DNA of 16,390 bases, taken from positions 1 to 16,390 of the forward strand of contig DQUB01000139.1 in assembly GCA_015662475.1 (NCBI GenBank), in the 5' to 3' direction. The notes under the pieces are model-generated. The model was not told where the DNA came from. It searched no databases and was given only the letters and a program-made list of their open reading frames with translations. Origin of the DNA: Pyrodictium sp. (GTDB taxonomy: Archaea > Thermoproteota > Thermoprotei_A > Sulfolobales > Pyrodictiaceae). Below, piece after piece: positions 6,908 through 14,133 of this stretch; position 1 is the first letter of the stretch; each line of letters opens with the position of its first letter. Made by a program: the position numbers and the translations under genes.

Positions 6908-7921
6908 TTAGGGTCTCAAATCAATATATCTCGTTCTTCCATGATATGTCCATACAACACGTACTAGCACTCCTGCCGGCAATTCAAGTTCTAGTATCTT
7001 CTCCTCTCCAGGTTCTGGAGGTTCTACAAACCTTCTAACAAGTATTGAGCCAGCTTGCACGCCAACCACCATGAGTTTTTCAGGCCTTGCTTCACCTTCA
7101 TTACGAATTACAAGTTCCACTGTATTATCGTGTCTTCTCGATCTAGCTACTATCTTAGGCTCTGCATACCATCCATACGAAACAAGCAGTCCAGTTATTA
7201 GCACGTGTCTAGGGTAGTATGGTTGTTCTGCAGGGTAATGAGTTATAATTGTCTCCATAGTTTTTGCAGGTTTTGTGGGTATATCAAACTCTACTTCTTC
7301 AACACCAACAACTCCATTTATGGTTTTGCTCACATTAAATGATTCAACCTTAACTTTTGCTAACCTGCTAGGTACTAGCAATACGGTCTCTACACGTGCA
7401 CGATTCACCCCATCTATAGGTTCTAAATCTAGTCTTATGGCAGTGCTTTCACCTGGAGACAATGCTAGTAGGCCTCCTGCAAAAGCATATGAGGTTTTAC
7501 TCTTCTCTGCTTCGTATGCCACAATCATGCCAACATGTTCGACTAGAAGTATTTCGCTTCCCTCATACCTTATCGTTATATGATGCTGTCTCTTCTTCCA
7601 GTCAAAAATAGGAGTTACATCAAATACGCATTTGCTATAATAGGTGTCTTCAAGTTTTATAGAGTAGTTCGGCTTAAATTCCCTAGTAATAGCTACACCG
7701 TTGAGCCAAAGCCTCCACCTAGATATTGACGGTGATGTATGCTTTATAGTCAACTCTAATAGGGCAAGCTTGGGTTTGCCTAAGACGGGAGGTGTAAGTA
7801 TAATTGACTGGGTAGTTGGGTTGCTGAGACCTCCAAGCCTAATTGCCAGAGGTGCAGTTTCATAGACAACTTCTCCATCAATAACTCCACGGCTATATAC
7901 TTGGAGAGCACCTATAGGCAT
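6908..7921 (-). CDS. Unknown beta-rich protein, two putative beta-sandwich domains
   Basis: Not recognised. It has 337 residues from ATG 7921. Almost the whole sequence is short alternating beta strands with few helices. Residues about 40-135 resemble a jelly-roll or sugar-binding-like fold (RWRLWLNGVAI, then DVTPIFDWKKRQHHITIRYEG). A second strand-rich part runs from about 150 to 330 and ends in ELELPAGVLVRVVWTYHGRT. There is no signal peptide, membrane segment or cysteine pattern, so it is probably cytoplasmic. It lies 63 bases after the XPB stop, with its own TATA-like CTTAAAC about 30 bases upstream on minus, so it may be transcribed alone. Its 3' end is close to a C/D sRNA in the same direction. 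Function cannot be assigned from sequence. Confidence 0.78.
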   Translation of the reverse strand: MPIGALQVYSRGVIDGEVVYETAPLAIRLGGLSNPTTQSIILTPPVLGKPKLALLELTIKHTSPSISRWRLWLNGVAITREFKPNYSIKLEDTYYSKCVFDVTPIFDWKKRQHHITIRYEGSEILLVEHVGMIVAYEAEKSKTSYAFAGGLLALSPGESTAIRLDLEPIDGVNRARVETVLLVPSRLAKVKVESFNVSKTINGVVGVEEVEFDIPTKPAKTMETIITHYPAEQPYYPRHVLITGLLVSYGWYAEPKIVARSRRHDNTVELVIRNEGEARPEKLMVVGVQAGSILVRRFVEPPEPGEEKILELELPAGVLVRVVWTYHGRTRYIDLRP

Positions 7922-7984
7922 AACAGTCTCCAGCTACTGTTTTTGGTGTTTAAGGGGTCTTAATTTCTTGGCCTAAGTAGGTTG

Positions 7985-9610
7985 TTATAGGAGGATATCA
8001 GCGTTTATAAAACGTCTATAGTGTCGTTCTTCAAACGTGTTTTTAGCTATTATCTCGTAGAGTTTAGCCTCCTTACCTGGTTTGGGTCTTAGTAGTCTTC
8101 CAAGACGCTGTATAAATTGTCTCCTAGAACCGCTTCCCGAAAGTATTATTCCAACATCTGCATCTGGGATATCTATGCCTTCATCGCCTACCGTGGTCAT
8201 GACAATTACTCTATAATATCCTTTCTTAAACCCCTCAAGTATAAGTCTTCGTCTCTCTCGTGGTGTTGAACCGCTAAGTAATGGTGCACCAAGTTTTCTT
8301 GCAACGATCTCTGCTTGTGTAAGATACTGTGTAAAAACTATTATTTTAGAACCCTTTGCAAGTTCTTCTTCTACAATTCTTTTTGCAGCTTCAATTTTAG
8401 CTTCGCTATGTGCTACAAGCTTCTTCATCGAGTTTAGGATTGAAAGAGCTTTCTTAGCAGTTTCATCGCCAGCAGCGCTATCTCTCAACAATTCCTCAAC
8501 ACTTCTTCCACCTGCAAGCTCCTGATATTCTCTACGTAGTTTCTGATATTCAACTGCTTCTGATGGTTTAAGAGTTACGAAAACTGGTATGATACGGTAT
8601 GGTGCAATATAGCCCTTATCTTGCAATTCTTGCAACATCTTAAAGTATACTATACCGCCCATAAGCTTAAAAAGTTCTTCATGACGTCCATCTTCTCTAT
8701 AAGGTGTTGCAGATAAACCCATACGGTACGGGGCCAAGAGTTTAAGCGCGATTAACCGAAACTTGTCTGCAGGTAGATGATGGACTTCATCAACTATTAA
8801 CAGTGAAAACTTGTCCGACAATATTTCTGCATGCCTATATGCAGTTTGATATGTTGTTATTGTTATAGGTGCTATACGCTTTTCTTCAGAGTAGTAAAGG
8901 CCTATAGACGATCTAGTCAAATTTGTTGCTTCTAATAGCTTTTCAAGCCATTGATATAATTGCTCCTTGGTATATACAACTATGAGTGTTGGTAGTTTTA
9001 AACGAGCTATAGCAGCTATCCCAACGTATGTCTTGCCAGCACCTGTGGGTAGTGCAATAACACCTCTACCATCATGTGTAATCCAGGCTTCAACAGCCTC
9101 CTCTTGATAATCTCTAAGAGTTATTTTAAGCTCAACATTTATGGCATTTCTTTTATCAATCAAATTTGATTTGTCAACGATTTTGAGTCCACCAAGTTTC
9201 AACTTCTTTATCACATCAATAATTGCATAGGGTTTAACTATAAAGCCCTTATGCTCTTTTGAATAGTATACATCTCCTTTTTCGCGAAACTCTTGTAACA
9301 TGTCTGCAAGATATGCTTGTGATCTTATGATATAGCCAAGCCCTTTAGCAGCATAGATGTATACAGTTTGTTCTTCCTCGAAGAAGGCTTCAAGTTTGGC
9401 TTTTGCATCTTCGTCTAATTCTGCACCAACTCTCTCAAGAAGTTCAAGTACATCTTCTTTCCAGAGTTTGTTTCGTCTATATTTTACCGGCGAAAACCTA
9501 AAAAGTGAACATCCAGCAGTTCTACCTTTGTAGTCGGCAAATTTTAGTAGATCTCTAAACTCTGTCTCATCAAGCCATCTACAAACTTTAAATTCTATGT
9601 CTATGTCCAC
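7985..9610 (-). CDS. xpb: XPB/Rad25-type SF2 DNA helicase
   Basis: ATP-dependent DNA translocase/helicase of the archaeal XPB family, linked to nucleotide excision repair and possibly transcription. Walker A is P188-T-G-A-G-K193-T, motif II is D274-E-V-H277, and motif III is S300-A-T. The XPB-specific RED motif follows directly (R305-E-D307). The C-terminal helicase half carries motif IV-VI features including QRLGRLLRPK. About 185 residues precede Walker A, longer than the short damage-recognition domain I recall for euryarchaeal XPB. It starts at GTG 9610. No alternative ATG near the N-terminus is better. A TATA element overlaps the stop of the preceding gene. The nuclease partner Bax1, often adjacent to archaeal xpb, is not here on either side. 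Confidence 0.95.
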   Translation of the reverse strand: MDIDIEFKVCRWLDETEFRDLLKFADYKGRTAGCSLFRFSPVKYRRNKLWKEDVLELLERVGAELDEDAKAKLEAFFEEEQTVYIYAAKGLGYIIRSQAYLADMLQEFREKGDVYYSKEHKGFIVKPYAIIDVIKKLKLGGLKIVDKSNLIDKRNAINVELKITLRDYQEEAVEAWITHDGRGVIALPTGAGKTYVGIAAIARLKLPTLIVVYTKEQLYQWLEKLLEATNLTRSSIGLYYSEEKRIAPITITTYQTAYRHAEILSDKFSLLIVDEVHHLPADKFRLIALKLLAPYRMGLSATPYREDGRHEELFKLMGGIVYFKMLQELQDKGYIAPYRIIPVFVTLKPSEAVEYQKLRREYQELAGGRSVEELLRDSAAGDETAKKALSILNSMKKLVAHSEAKIEAAKRIVEEELAKGSKIIVFTQYLTQAEIVARKLGAPLLSGSTPRERRRLILEGFKKGYYRVIVMTTVGDEGIDIPDADVGIILSGSGSRRQFIQRLGRLLRPKPGKEAKLYEIIAKNTFEERHYRRFINADILL

Positions 9611-9640
9611 GAATTTCTCAACCCCATTGCCAGTTGAAAT

Positions 9641-9650
9641 TCTATAAATA
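9641..9650 (-). promoter_or_regulatory. TATA element of xpb inside the preceding gene's stop
   Basis: On minus the sequence TATTTATAGA reads through the TAG stop codon (9644-9642) of the upstream 146-residue gene. Its centre is about 36 bases before the GTG start of xpb, which predicts a start of transcription near 9620 and a leader of about 10 bases. xpb can therefore be transcribed on its own as well as with the upstream gene. Confidence 0.5.
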
Positions 9651-10082
9651 TTCTCTAACTTCTCTCATGTCGTTTAGTAGTTGGTAACACCATCTATACT
9701 TTCCCTCAACGAATAGGTCTTTAGGCTTCTCACTAACTATTACAACACATTTGTCCTTTGAGCTATCTACATACACATATGCAAGTTTGTCGATGTGCAG
9801 CTCCTTATACTGGTCGCAGTTCCCAGCAACAACAAAACCTACTAGCTCATACCCATAGATGTCTTCTAGGCCAAAACATAGTCTTACAAGCACACCTGCT
9901 TTGTACAAATTCCTATTTTCGGGGCACGGGTAGAATAGTACATATGGCTTATCAAAGTCTAAAGCTGTGTAGAGAGATTCCGCTAAGAGGTTCTCCGGTA
10001 TATTGAGCTGCCTAGCCAATTCATACAACTCCTTTAGACTGTTACATGTGGAGGGTCCTCGCGTGGGTTCTAACATCACCAT
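9642..10082 (-). CDS. Unknown small Cys-containing protein upstream of xpb
   Basis: Not recognised. It has 146 residues starting at ATG 10082, with a second in-frame ATG at 10076. An N-terminal helical part (about 14-42) is followed by alternating strands (PYVLFYP, AGVLVRLCFG, YELVGFVVAGN, LAYVYVD, KCVVIVSE) and a final helix. Six cysteines (13, 53, 69, 89, 112, 132) are spread out, with no CxxC pair, so disulfides are more likely than a zinc site. Such internal disulfides are common in hyperthermophilic Crenarchaea. It lies 31 bases upstream of xpb on the same strand and could share a transcript. It is far too short for Bax1 and has no nuclease motif I can see. Confidence 0.75.
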   Translation of the reverse strand: MVMLEPTRGPSTCNSLKELYELARQLNIPENLLAESLYTALDFDKPYVLFYPCPENRNLYKAGVLVRLCFGLEDIYGYELVGFVVAGNCDQYKELHIDKLAYVYVDSSKDKCVVIVSEKPKDLFVEGKYRWCYQLLNDMREVREYL

Positions 10083-10136
10083 GCACCATAATCAGCACTT
10101 AAAACCTCAGTCATCCCCCATAAACTATTATCCCAG
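10083..10136. promoter_or_regulatory. Compact divergent promoter region, 146-residue gene / mrp
   Basis: These 54 bases must hold both promoters. For plus, CTTAAAA (10098-10104) predicts a start near 10127, 10 bases before TTG 10137. For minus, TAATAGTTTA (10130-10121) predicts a start near 10100, about 18 bases before ATG 10082. Both calls are from composition and spacing only. Confidence 0.4.
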
Positions 10137-11060
10137 TTGCCCTCTATAGCTGTACGGGTTAAGGGAATGTCTATAGGAGGAGAGCGTGATAGATCGGCTC
10201 AACCTACTGATATTAAACATCGCATAGACATGTTTAAGAAAATTCGTGAACAAGAACAAGCGATAAAGGAAAAGATGTCGAAGATAAAGTACAAGTTGGT
10301 TGTATTGAGTGGCAAGGGTGGTGTAGGTAAATCATTTGTAACTGCTAGTCTAGCTTTCGCGTTGGCTAGCAAGGGTAAAAAAGTTGGTGTTCTTGATGCA
10401 GATGTTCATGGACCAAGCATCCCAAAGATGATGGGTGTACATGGCTATACACTTATGGCAACGCCGGATGGCCAAATATTGCCAGCTACAGCCCCATTAG
10501 GTGTTAAGGTGGTTTCAATAGGCCTATTACTGCCAGATGATCATACGCCAGTAATTTGGAGAGGGCCTATTAAGACATCGGCAATTCGCGAACTTCTCGC
10601 CTATACAGCTTGGGGTGAACTTGACTACCTTCTTGTAGACTTGCCTCCAGGTACGGGAGATGAACAGCTAACTGTTGTACAGCTTATCCCAAACATAACA
10701 GGAGCAATAATAGTTACAATACCATCGGATGTCTCGAGAATAGTTGTGTTGAAAGCGATTTCGTTTGCCAAGAAATTGAATTTGCCTATAATAGGCATAA
10801 TAGAGAACATGAGCTACTTTCAATGTCCAGACGGTTCAAAACACTATATATTCGGTGAAGGTGTAGGAAAAAGAATTGCTGAAGAAACAAACGTTAGATT
10901 TCTTGGCGAAATCCCGATAGACCCTCTGATATCGAGAGCAAATGATAGCGGTGAACCATTCTTCATAAAGTATCCTCAAAGTCTAGCTGCTAAAGCGTTC
11001 ATGGAAATCGCTGATAAGATAATAAGTATAGTTGAGAGGGAAGCTTCAAAACCCAATTGA
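10137..11060 (+). CDS. Mrp/NBP35 (ApbC) family P-loop ATPase, Fe-S carrier-like
   Basis: Cytosolic dimeric ATPase of the Mrp/Nbp35 group, thought to load or carry iron-sulfur clusters. The deviant Walker A is G59-K-G-G-V-G-K65-S. It is followed by LDADVHGPSIPKMMG, the IWRGP segment, LLVDLPPGTGDEQL and the ENMSYF segment. In this last segment the usual CxxC that bridges a cluster at the dimer interface reads C230-P-D-G233, so the second cysteine is missing. The first 55 residues are a charged helix. The reading frame opens at TTG 10137; ATG 10167 (residue 11) with AAGGGA upstream is an equally good start. It has 307 residues, slightly longer than typical. It stands alone, and a T-rich tract follows. 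Confidence 0.92.
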   Translation: MPSIAVRVKGMSIGGERDRSAQPTDIKHRIDMFKKIREQEQAIKEKMSKIKYKLVVLSGKGGVGKSFVTASLAFALASKGKKVGVLDADVHGPSIPKMMGVHGYTLMATPDGQILPATAPLGVKVVSIGLLLPDDHTPVIWRGPIKTSAIRELLAYTAWGELDYLLVDLPPGTGDEQLTVVQLIPNITGAIIVTIPSDVSRIVVLKAISFAKKLNLPIIGIIENMSYFQCPDGSKHYIFGEGVGKRIAEETNVRFLGEIPIDPLISRANDSGEPFFIKYPQSLAAKAFMEIADKIISIVEREASKPN

Positions 11061-11097
11061 GCTCAAAGCCCCGCAAGTGGGTAGGAAGTGGAACATA

Positions 11098-11107
11098 TTG
11101 TTTTTCT
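11098..11107 (+). terminator. T-rich terminator after the Mrp gene
   Basis: TTGTTTTTCT lies about 40 bases after the mrp stop codon and upstream of the next gene. It fits a U-tract archaeal terminator. It also overlaps a possible TATA region for the AbrB-ACT gene. Confidence 0.4.
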
Positions 11108-11130
11108 AATCCCCGACACATATTCTATAT

Positions 11131-11559
11131 TTGGTGGTCAGTCGATTGAAACTTGCAGAAATTGTAAGAGTTGATAGTAAAGGAAGAATTACGATACCTA
11201 TGATAGTGCGTGAAGCGCTAAACATAGTTGAGGGAATGAACCTGATACTCATAGCGGATAGCGATAAAAAACAGATAATACTTTCACCACTACCATCAAC
11301 AACAGAGAAACTCTACGAAGTATACATGGAGTTTAGAGATGTGCCAGGAGCGTTTGCGAGAATATCGGAAAAACTTGTTGATCTAGACATTGAACAAATA
11401 TCAACACAGTGTACTGTTGTCAAGAGAGGTGAGCTTGCCGAGTGCATGCTTGTAATTGACATGTCGAAGGCAAAGATACAGAGTATGGATGAGTTGAAAA
11501 AGAAGCTTATGGAGGTTCCCGATGTTAGAATGGTTTCGATAAGACCGCTACGCAGGTAA
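11131..11559 (+). CDS. AbrB (SpoVT) DNA-binding domain fused to an ACT domain
   Basis: Predicted transcription regulator. Residues 8-55 form a swapped-hairpin AbrB/SpoVT DNA-binding domain (VRVDSKGRITIP, then IVREALNIVEGMNLIL). Residues about 64-140 are an ACT-type ligand-binding domain (FRDVPGAFARISEKLVDLDI, then CTVVKRGELAECMLVIDMS). ACT domains usually bind amino acids or other small metabolites, so this is probably a metabolite-responsive regulator, but the ligand cannot be read from sequence. It starts at TTG 11131; GTG 11134 and TTG 11146 are alternatives, and all leave the AbrB domain intact. No neighbouring gene is an obvious target. A global role or autoregulation is possible. Confidence 0.88.
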   Translation: MVVSRLKLAEIVRVDSKGRITIPMIVREALNIVEGMNLILIADSDKKQIILSPLPSTTEKLYEVYMEFRDVPGAFARISEKLVDLDIEQISTQCTVVKRGELAECMLVIDMSKAKIQSMDELKKKLMEVPDVRMVSIRPLRR

Positions 11560-11614
11560 TACCATAAATGACTGTTTTCAATAGAACTACTTTACATGAT
11601 TGTATAGGGAATAG

Positions 11615-12415
11615 GTGATGAGCTGCATAGTTAAAATTGGCTGTTGCGGGTTTCCCGTAGCACGCAAAAGATATTTTGCTACATTTAAGCTTGTAGAAGT
11701 CCAGCAAACATTTTACAAACTACCACAGGAATCCACTCTACGTAAATGGCGTGAAGAAGCACCAACAGATTTTGAATTTACAATTAAAGCGTGGCAGGCA
11801 ATAACGCATCCCCCCTCAAGTCCTACATGGCGTAAAGCTGGGATCAAGCTTGAACCTGGAAAAGAGGATCGTTATGGCCTGCTAAAACCTACACCAGAAA
11901 ACTTTGAAGCTTGGGAGAAAACCGTGGAAGTCGCAAAAATTCTTGGTGCAAAAATAATAGTTGTTCAAACACCCCCCTCCTTCAAATACTCTGAAGAGAA
12001 CTTGCAAAACGCTATAGAGTTCTTCAGCAAAGCTCGCAAAGAGGATATCATTATTGCCTGGGAGCCTAGAGGTGACTGGCATGATCATCCGGATGCAATA
12101 CGCGAAATTGTAGAGAAAACAAGTGTAGTACATGTAGTTGACCTTCTTCGTAGAGAGCCAGTAACAGTCAACAAAGGCATCATATACACTAGGCTACATG
12201 GTCTGGGTGGACGCGAGGTAAACTATCGTTACAAGTACACCGACGACGATCTTGCAAAGCTTGCGAAAAAGATTATTAGTTTGGTAGAAGAACATAATGT
12301 GAGACAAGTCTATGTGTTGTTCAACAATATCTACATGTTTGAAGATGCAAAAAGATTTAGAGAAATACTATTAGAGGCTGTTAAGGGGGCAAATGTTGGA
12401 ATAACTGTGATGTAG
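11615..12415 (+). CDS. DUF72 family (YecE-like) TIM-barrel protein
   Basis: A 266-residue protein of the DUF72/YecE family, which is widespread and TIM-barrel-like but of unsettled function. The typical course is visible: an opening GCCGFP motif, EVQQTFYKLP, W-rich FEFTIKAWQAITHP, IVVQTPPSFKY, IIAWEPRGDWHD, VVHVVDLLRREP, YTRLHGLGG, and the final VYVLFNNIYMFEDAKRF. There is no signal peptide. The reading frame opens at GTG 11615, but the adjacent ATG 11618 with AGGTG before it is the likelier start. The gene is alone on its transcript as far as can be seen; a structured, G+C-rich region follows. Confidence 0.92.
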   Translation: MMSCIVKIGCCGFPVARKRYFATFKLVEVQQTFYKLPQESTLRKWREEAPTDFEFTIKAWQAITHPPSSPTWRKAGIKLEPGKEDRYGLLKPTPENFEAWEKTVEVAKILGAKIIVVQTPPSFKYSEENLQNAIEFFSKARKEDIIIAWEPRGDWHDHPDAIREIVEKTSVVHVVDLLRREPVTVNKGIIYTRLHGLGGREVNYRYKYTDDDLAKLAKKIISLVEEHNVRQVYVLFNNIYMFEDAKRFREILLEAVKGANVGITVM

Positions 12416-12575
12416 CTCTACCCGTGACGAGCCGTTTAGGCTATGAAGAACTAACCACCGGCTGATATGGTGCGGCTTCATCCCTTACTACAGCCTACAA
12501 AGCGGGGCTTTATTAGACAGTTTGTACCCCGCCGCGATTACTGTAGTTCATCGGTCTGCCGCTCAAGATAGTTTC
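12416..12575 (+). ncRNA. Candidate structured RNA of unknown family, two exclusive folds
   Basis: This interval is about 52% G+C against about 40% around it, the usual mark of RNA genes in such genomes. Fold A nests GAGCC/GGCTT (429-433/506-510 after 12000), TAGGCT/AGCCTA (12437-12442/12492-12497), ATGAAG/CTTCAT (12443-12448/12476-12481) and CACC/GGTG (12456-12459/12469-12472). Fold B uses ACTACAG/CTGTAGT (12487-12493/12541-12547) enclosing GCGGGG/CCCCGC (12502-12507/12527-12532). The folds share bases and cannot coexist. In fold A, ACA (12497-12499) follows AGCCT and lies 15 bases after the inner stem, as in H/ACA RNAs, but the left pocket is missing. A degenerate C/D reading (12424-12465) is also possible. 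The strand is uncertain. Confidence 0.5.
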
Positions 12576-12634
12576 TAAAGGTTCAACGGTTATTAAGGTT
12601 TCAGAGCTTCATAGTAGTTTGGGGTGCAAAGTAA

Positions 12635-12889
12635 TTGACAATTTATTGGGAAAGTTGTAGTATGTGTTGGCGTCATTTACCAACGCGTACTTGCTGGCTT
12701 CACCCTGAGCACCAGGTTTGCCCTTATTGTTGTGTAGCTTGTCCAGAACGTAGCCTATGTCCGAATCCTGTTTGGTATTCAGAGATTAAGACTATTGTTG
12801 AAGAGAGAAGACCTTCACGTAAAGTTGAGGAGAAAGGTGAAGCTGTAAAAGTGTTGGAAGAGCTGCTCAAAAAACTCGAGTCTGGCTAG
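12635..12889 (+). CDS. Small Cys-rich putative metal-binding protein, unknown
   Basis: Not recognised. It has 84 residues from TTG 12635, with GGGGTG about 10 bases upstream and a TATA-like TTATTAAGG near 12590-12598. Eight cysteines fall in the first 42 residues (C8, C11, C20, C29, C32, C33, C36, C42), together with H14, H23 and H26. The CPYCCVACP stretch and C8xxC11 suggest one or two zinc sites, or less likely an iron-sulfur site. A charged helix or short coiled coil fills residues 60-84 and could mediate dimerisation. An ATG at codon 10 would lose C8 and is disfavoured. Its stop codon shares the palindrome CTAG (12886-12889) with the stop of the convergent PCNA gene. It could bind DNA or RNA, but nothing shows that. 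Confidence 0.75.
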   Translation: MTIYWESCSMCWRHLPTRTCWLHPEHQVCPYCCVACPERSLCPNPVWYSEIKTIVEERRPSRKVEEKGEAVKVLEELLKKLESG

Positions 12890-13647
12890 ACGCGAGGAGA
12901 TACCCAGTATACTAGTGTGCTGCCGCCAGGTAAGTCGAAGGTTAGCTTCATTGGTAGTGCTTCTCCAAATTCAACGGTTACAGTATCGGCTGTGCTAGCA
13001 GCCTTAAGACTTGCTTGGAGCAAATCAATGGCGTATTTTGCGCGTATTGGTGGATTGCCTTTAACCTCATATGTGATAAGCGGATTGCCTATCTCCATTA
13101 TACACCTATACTCCTTTTGCATAGACAGTGAATGTGCTTCAAGCCTATCCTCGTGAGCTGTAAATTCAACCTCGTCAGACACTATCTTTGCGTCGCGAAC
13201 AATATTCTTAAAATCGTCAGCATTTAAGCGAGCTACAACGTTTAACTCAACTTGAGGCTCATTTAACTCTTCAACAACAGCTTCTCTCAACGGTATATAG
13301 AATGTTCTAGTAACACCTGTCTTCTTGTCTATGAAGGTCATTTTCAACCTACGCTGGTCTTCTTCAAGCACCAATTCTACCATATCGTTGCGTGTTCCTC
13401 TCTTTGCAGCTCTTTTGAGCTCATCTGATGGAACTACAAAAACTACTTTGTCTTTTTCTACATTGTACTCTTCAAATGTTGTGACAGGCATTGTCAGTAC
13501 AAGCATTGTAGTTTTATCCGGGCTTAAACTCTTAACATAGAGACCTTCAGCTGTGGCCATGAAAGGAATTTCATCAAGTGCTTTTGTAATAGTTTCAACA
13601 ATGTACTTAAACTTTGTAGCAGCAGGATATATTGCTTTAAAGGTCAC
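12886..13647 (-). CDS. pcn: DNA sliding clamp, PCNA (PCNA1-like subunit)
   Basis: Ring-forming processivity clamp for polymerase, ligase and repair enzymes. It has 253 residues with the two-domain PCNA fold: FKAIYPAATKFKYIVETI at the start, a central IDKKTGVTRTFYIPLRE, the interdomain region near 118-130, and a C-terminal GEALPMKLTFDLPGGSTLVYWVSPRV. From memory it is closer to Sulfolobus PCNA1 than PCNA2 or PCNA3 (shared MFK-YP start, EKSG-like stretch, GENLPMK, W-x-PR end). It would therefore be one subunit of a heterotrimer, with the other genes elsewhere. It starts at GTG 13647, with GGTGGAG upstream. PolB1 in this window carries a matching PCNA-binding peptide. It is divergent from the 128-residue gene and convergent with the Cys-rich gene. 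Confidence 0.95.
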   Translation of the reverse strand: MTFKAIYPAATKFKYIVETITKALDEIPFMATAEGLYVKSLSPDKTTMLVLTMPVTTFEEYNVEKDKVVFVVPSDELKRAAKRGTRNDMVELVLEEDQRRLKMTFIDKKTGVTRTFYIPLREAVVEELNEPQVELNVVARLNADDFKNIVRDAKIVSDEVEFTAHEDRLEAHSLSMQKEYRCIMEIGNPLITYEVKGNPPIRAKYAIDLLQASLKAASTADTVTVEFGEALPMKLTFDLPGGSTLVYWVSPRV

Positions 13648-13737
13648 AGCATCTCCACCGTAAAATAGGATAGGAATAGGAAAGTATCCCTTAAATCAGC
13701 TCGGCTCATACCACTTGATGTTTAGGGGGTAGATAAG
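13648..13737. promoter_or_regulatory. Shared divergent promoter of PCNA and the 128-residue gene
   Basis: The only strong AT element in this 90-base gap is CCCTTAAAT (13688-13696), read as ATTTAAG on minus and CTTAAAT on plus. The middle of its TTAA is 45.5 bases from the first base of each start codon (13647 and 13738). Starts of transcription would be near 13667 (minus) and 13719 (plus), each leaving a leader of about 20 bases with a Shine-Dalgarno-like sequence. A purine-rich triplet repeat of ATAGGA lies near 13665-13680. Confidence 0.5.
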
Positions 13738-14124
13738 ATGGCAAACGAAGTGACTATTAAAATAGACCTTGCAAAGTACAAGTATGTAGATCTTGATGCT
13801 GAAAATGCTCTTAAGCTACTTGATAAAATCACAGAACTTATGAATAAGAAGACTAGTGATGTTAGTGAAGCAATCAGATATATTAAAAACTTTGACGATT
13901 TCTATGAGTATATGAGGAAAAAGTTTAAAGACTATATAGCTCCTCCACGCAAACCAGATGATTTTATAAAAGGTAATGTGGTTATCGACAAAGTTAAATT
14001 GTATAAAGAGGGTGATGAAAAGCGCGTTGTACTTGTATTTGATAGAAGAATTGACATAGCATTACTTGAAAAAGCGTTAAAGGAAATAGGCTTTGAAAAT
14101 GTAAAGGTTGAGAAGAGTTTCTAA
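13738..14124 (+). CDS. Unknown lysine-rich alpha/beta protein
   Basis: Not recognised. It has 128 residues from ATG 13738, with a good AGGGGG ribosome-binding sequence upstream. The sequence is rich in Lys, Asp and Glu. A first strand (VTIKIDLAKY) leads into helices at about 20-68 (ENALKLLDKITELMNKK, then FYEYMRKKFKDYI). After PPRKPDD, a beta-beta-alpha-beta end follows (VVIDKVKLYKEG, KRVVLVFDRRI, LLEKALKEIGF, NVKVEKSF). There is no signal peptide, membrane segment or cysteine. Head-to-head with PCNA on what looks like one promoter element, it may be co-expressed with the clamp. Any replication role is inference from that alone. Confidence 0.78.
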   Translation: MANEVTIKIDLAKYKYVDLDAENALKLLDKITELMNKKTSDVSEAIRYIKNFDDFYEYMRKKFKDYIAPPRKPDDFIKGNVVIDKVKLYKEGDEKRVVLVFDRRIDIALLEKALKEIGFENVKVEKSF

Positions 14125-14133
14125 GAAGATGTT

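Noticed and set aside
9642..10082. The gene upstream of xpb as the Bax1 nuclease
   Set aside because: It is 146 residues, far shorter than Bax1, and lacks a recognisable nuclease motif.
11615..11621. GTGATGA, a perfect box C, at the start of the DUF72 gene
   Set aside because: No CTGA or CCGA follows at guide distance; the bases are simply the overlapping GTG and ATG start codons.
12496..12532. H-type pseudoknot from TACAAA/TTTGTA and GCGGGG/CCCCGC
   Set aside because: Both crossing loops would have zero length, which is sterically unlikely; the two stems are better read as alternatives.
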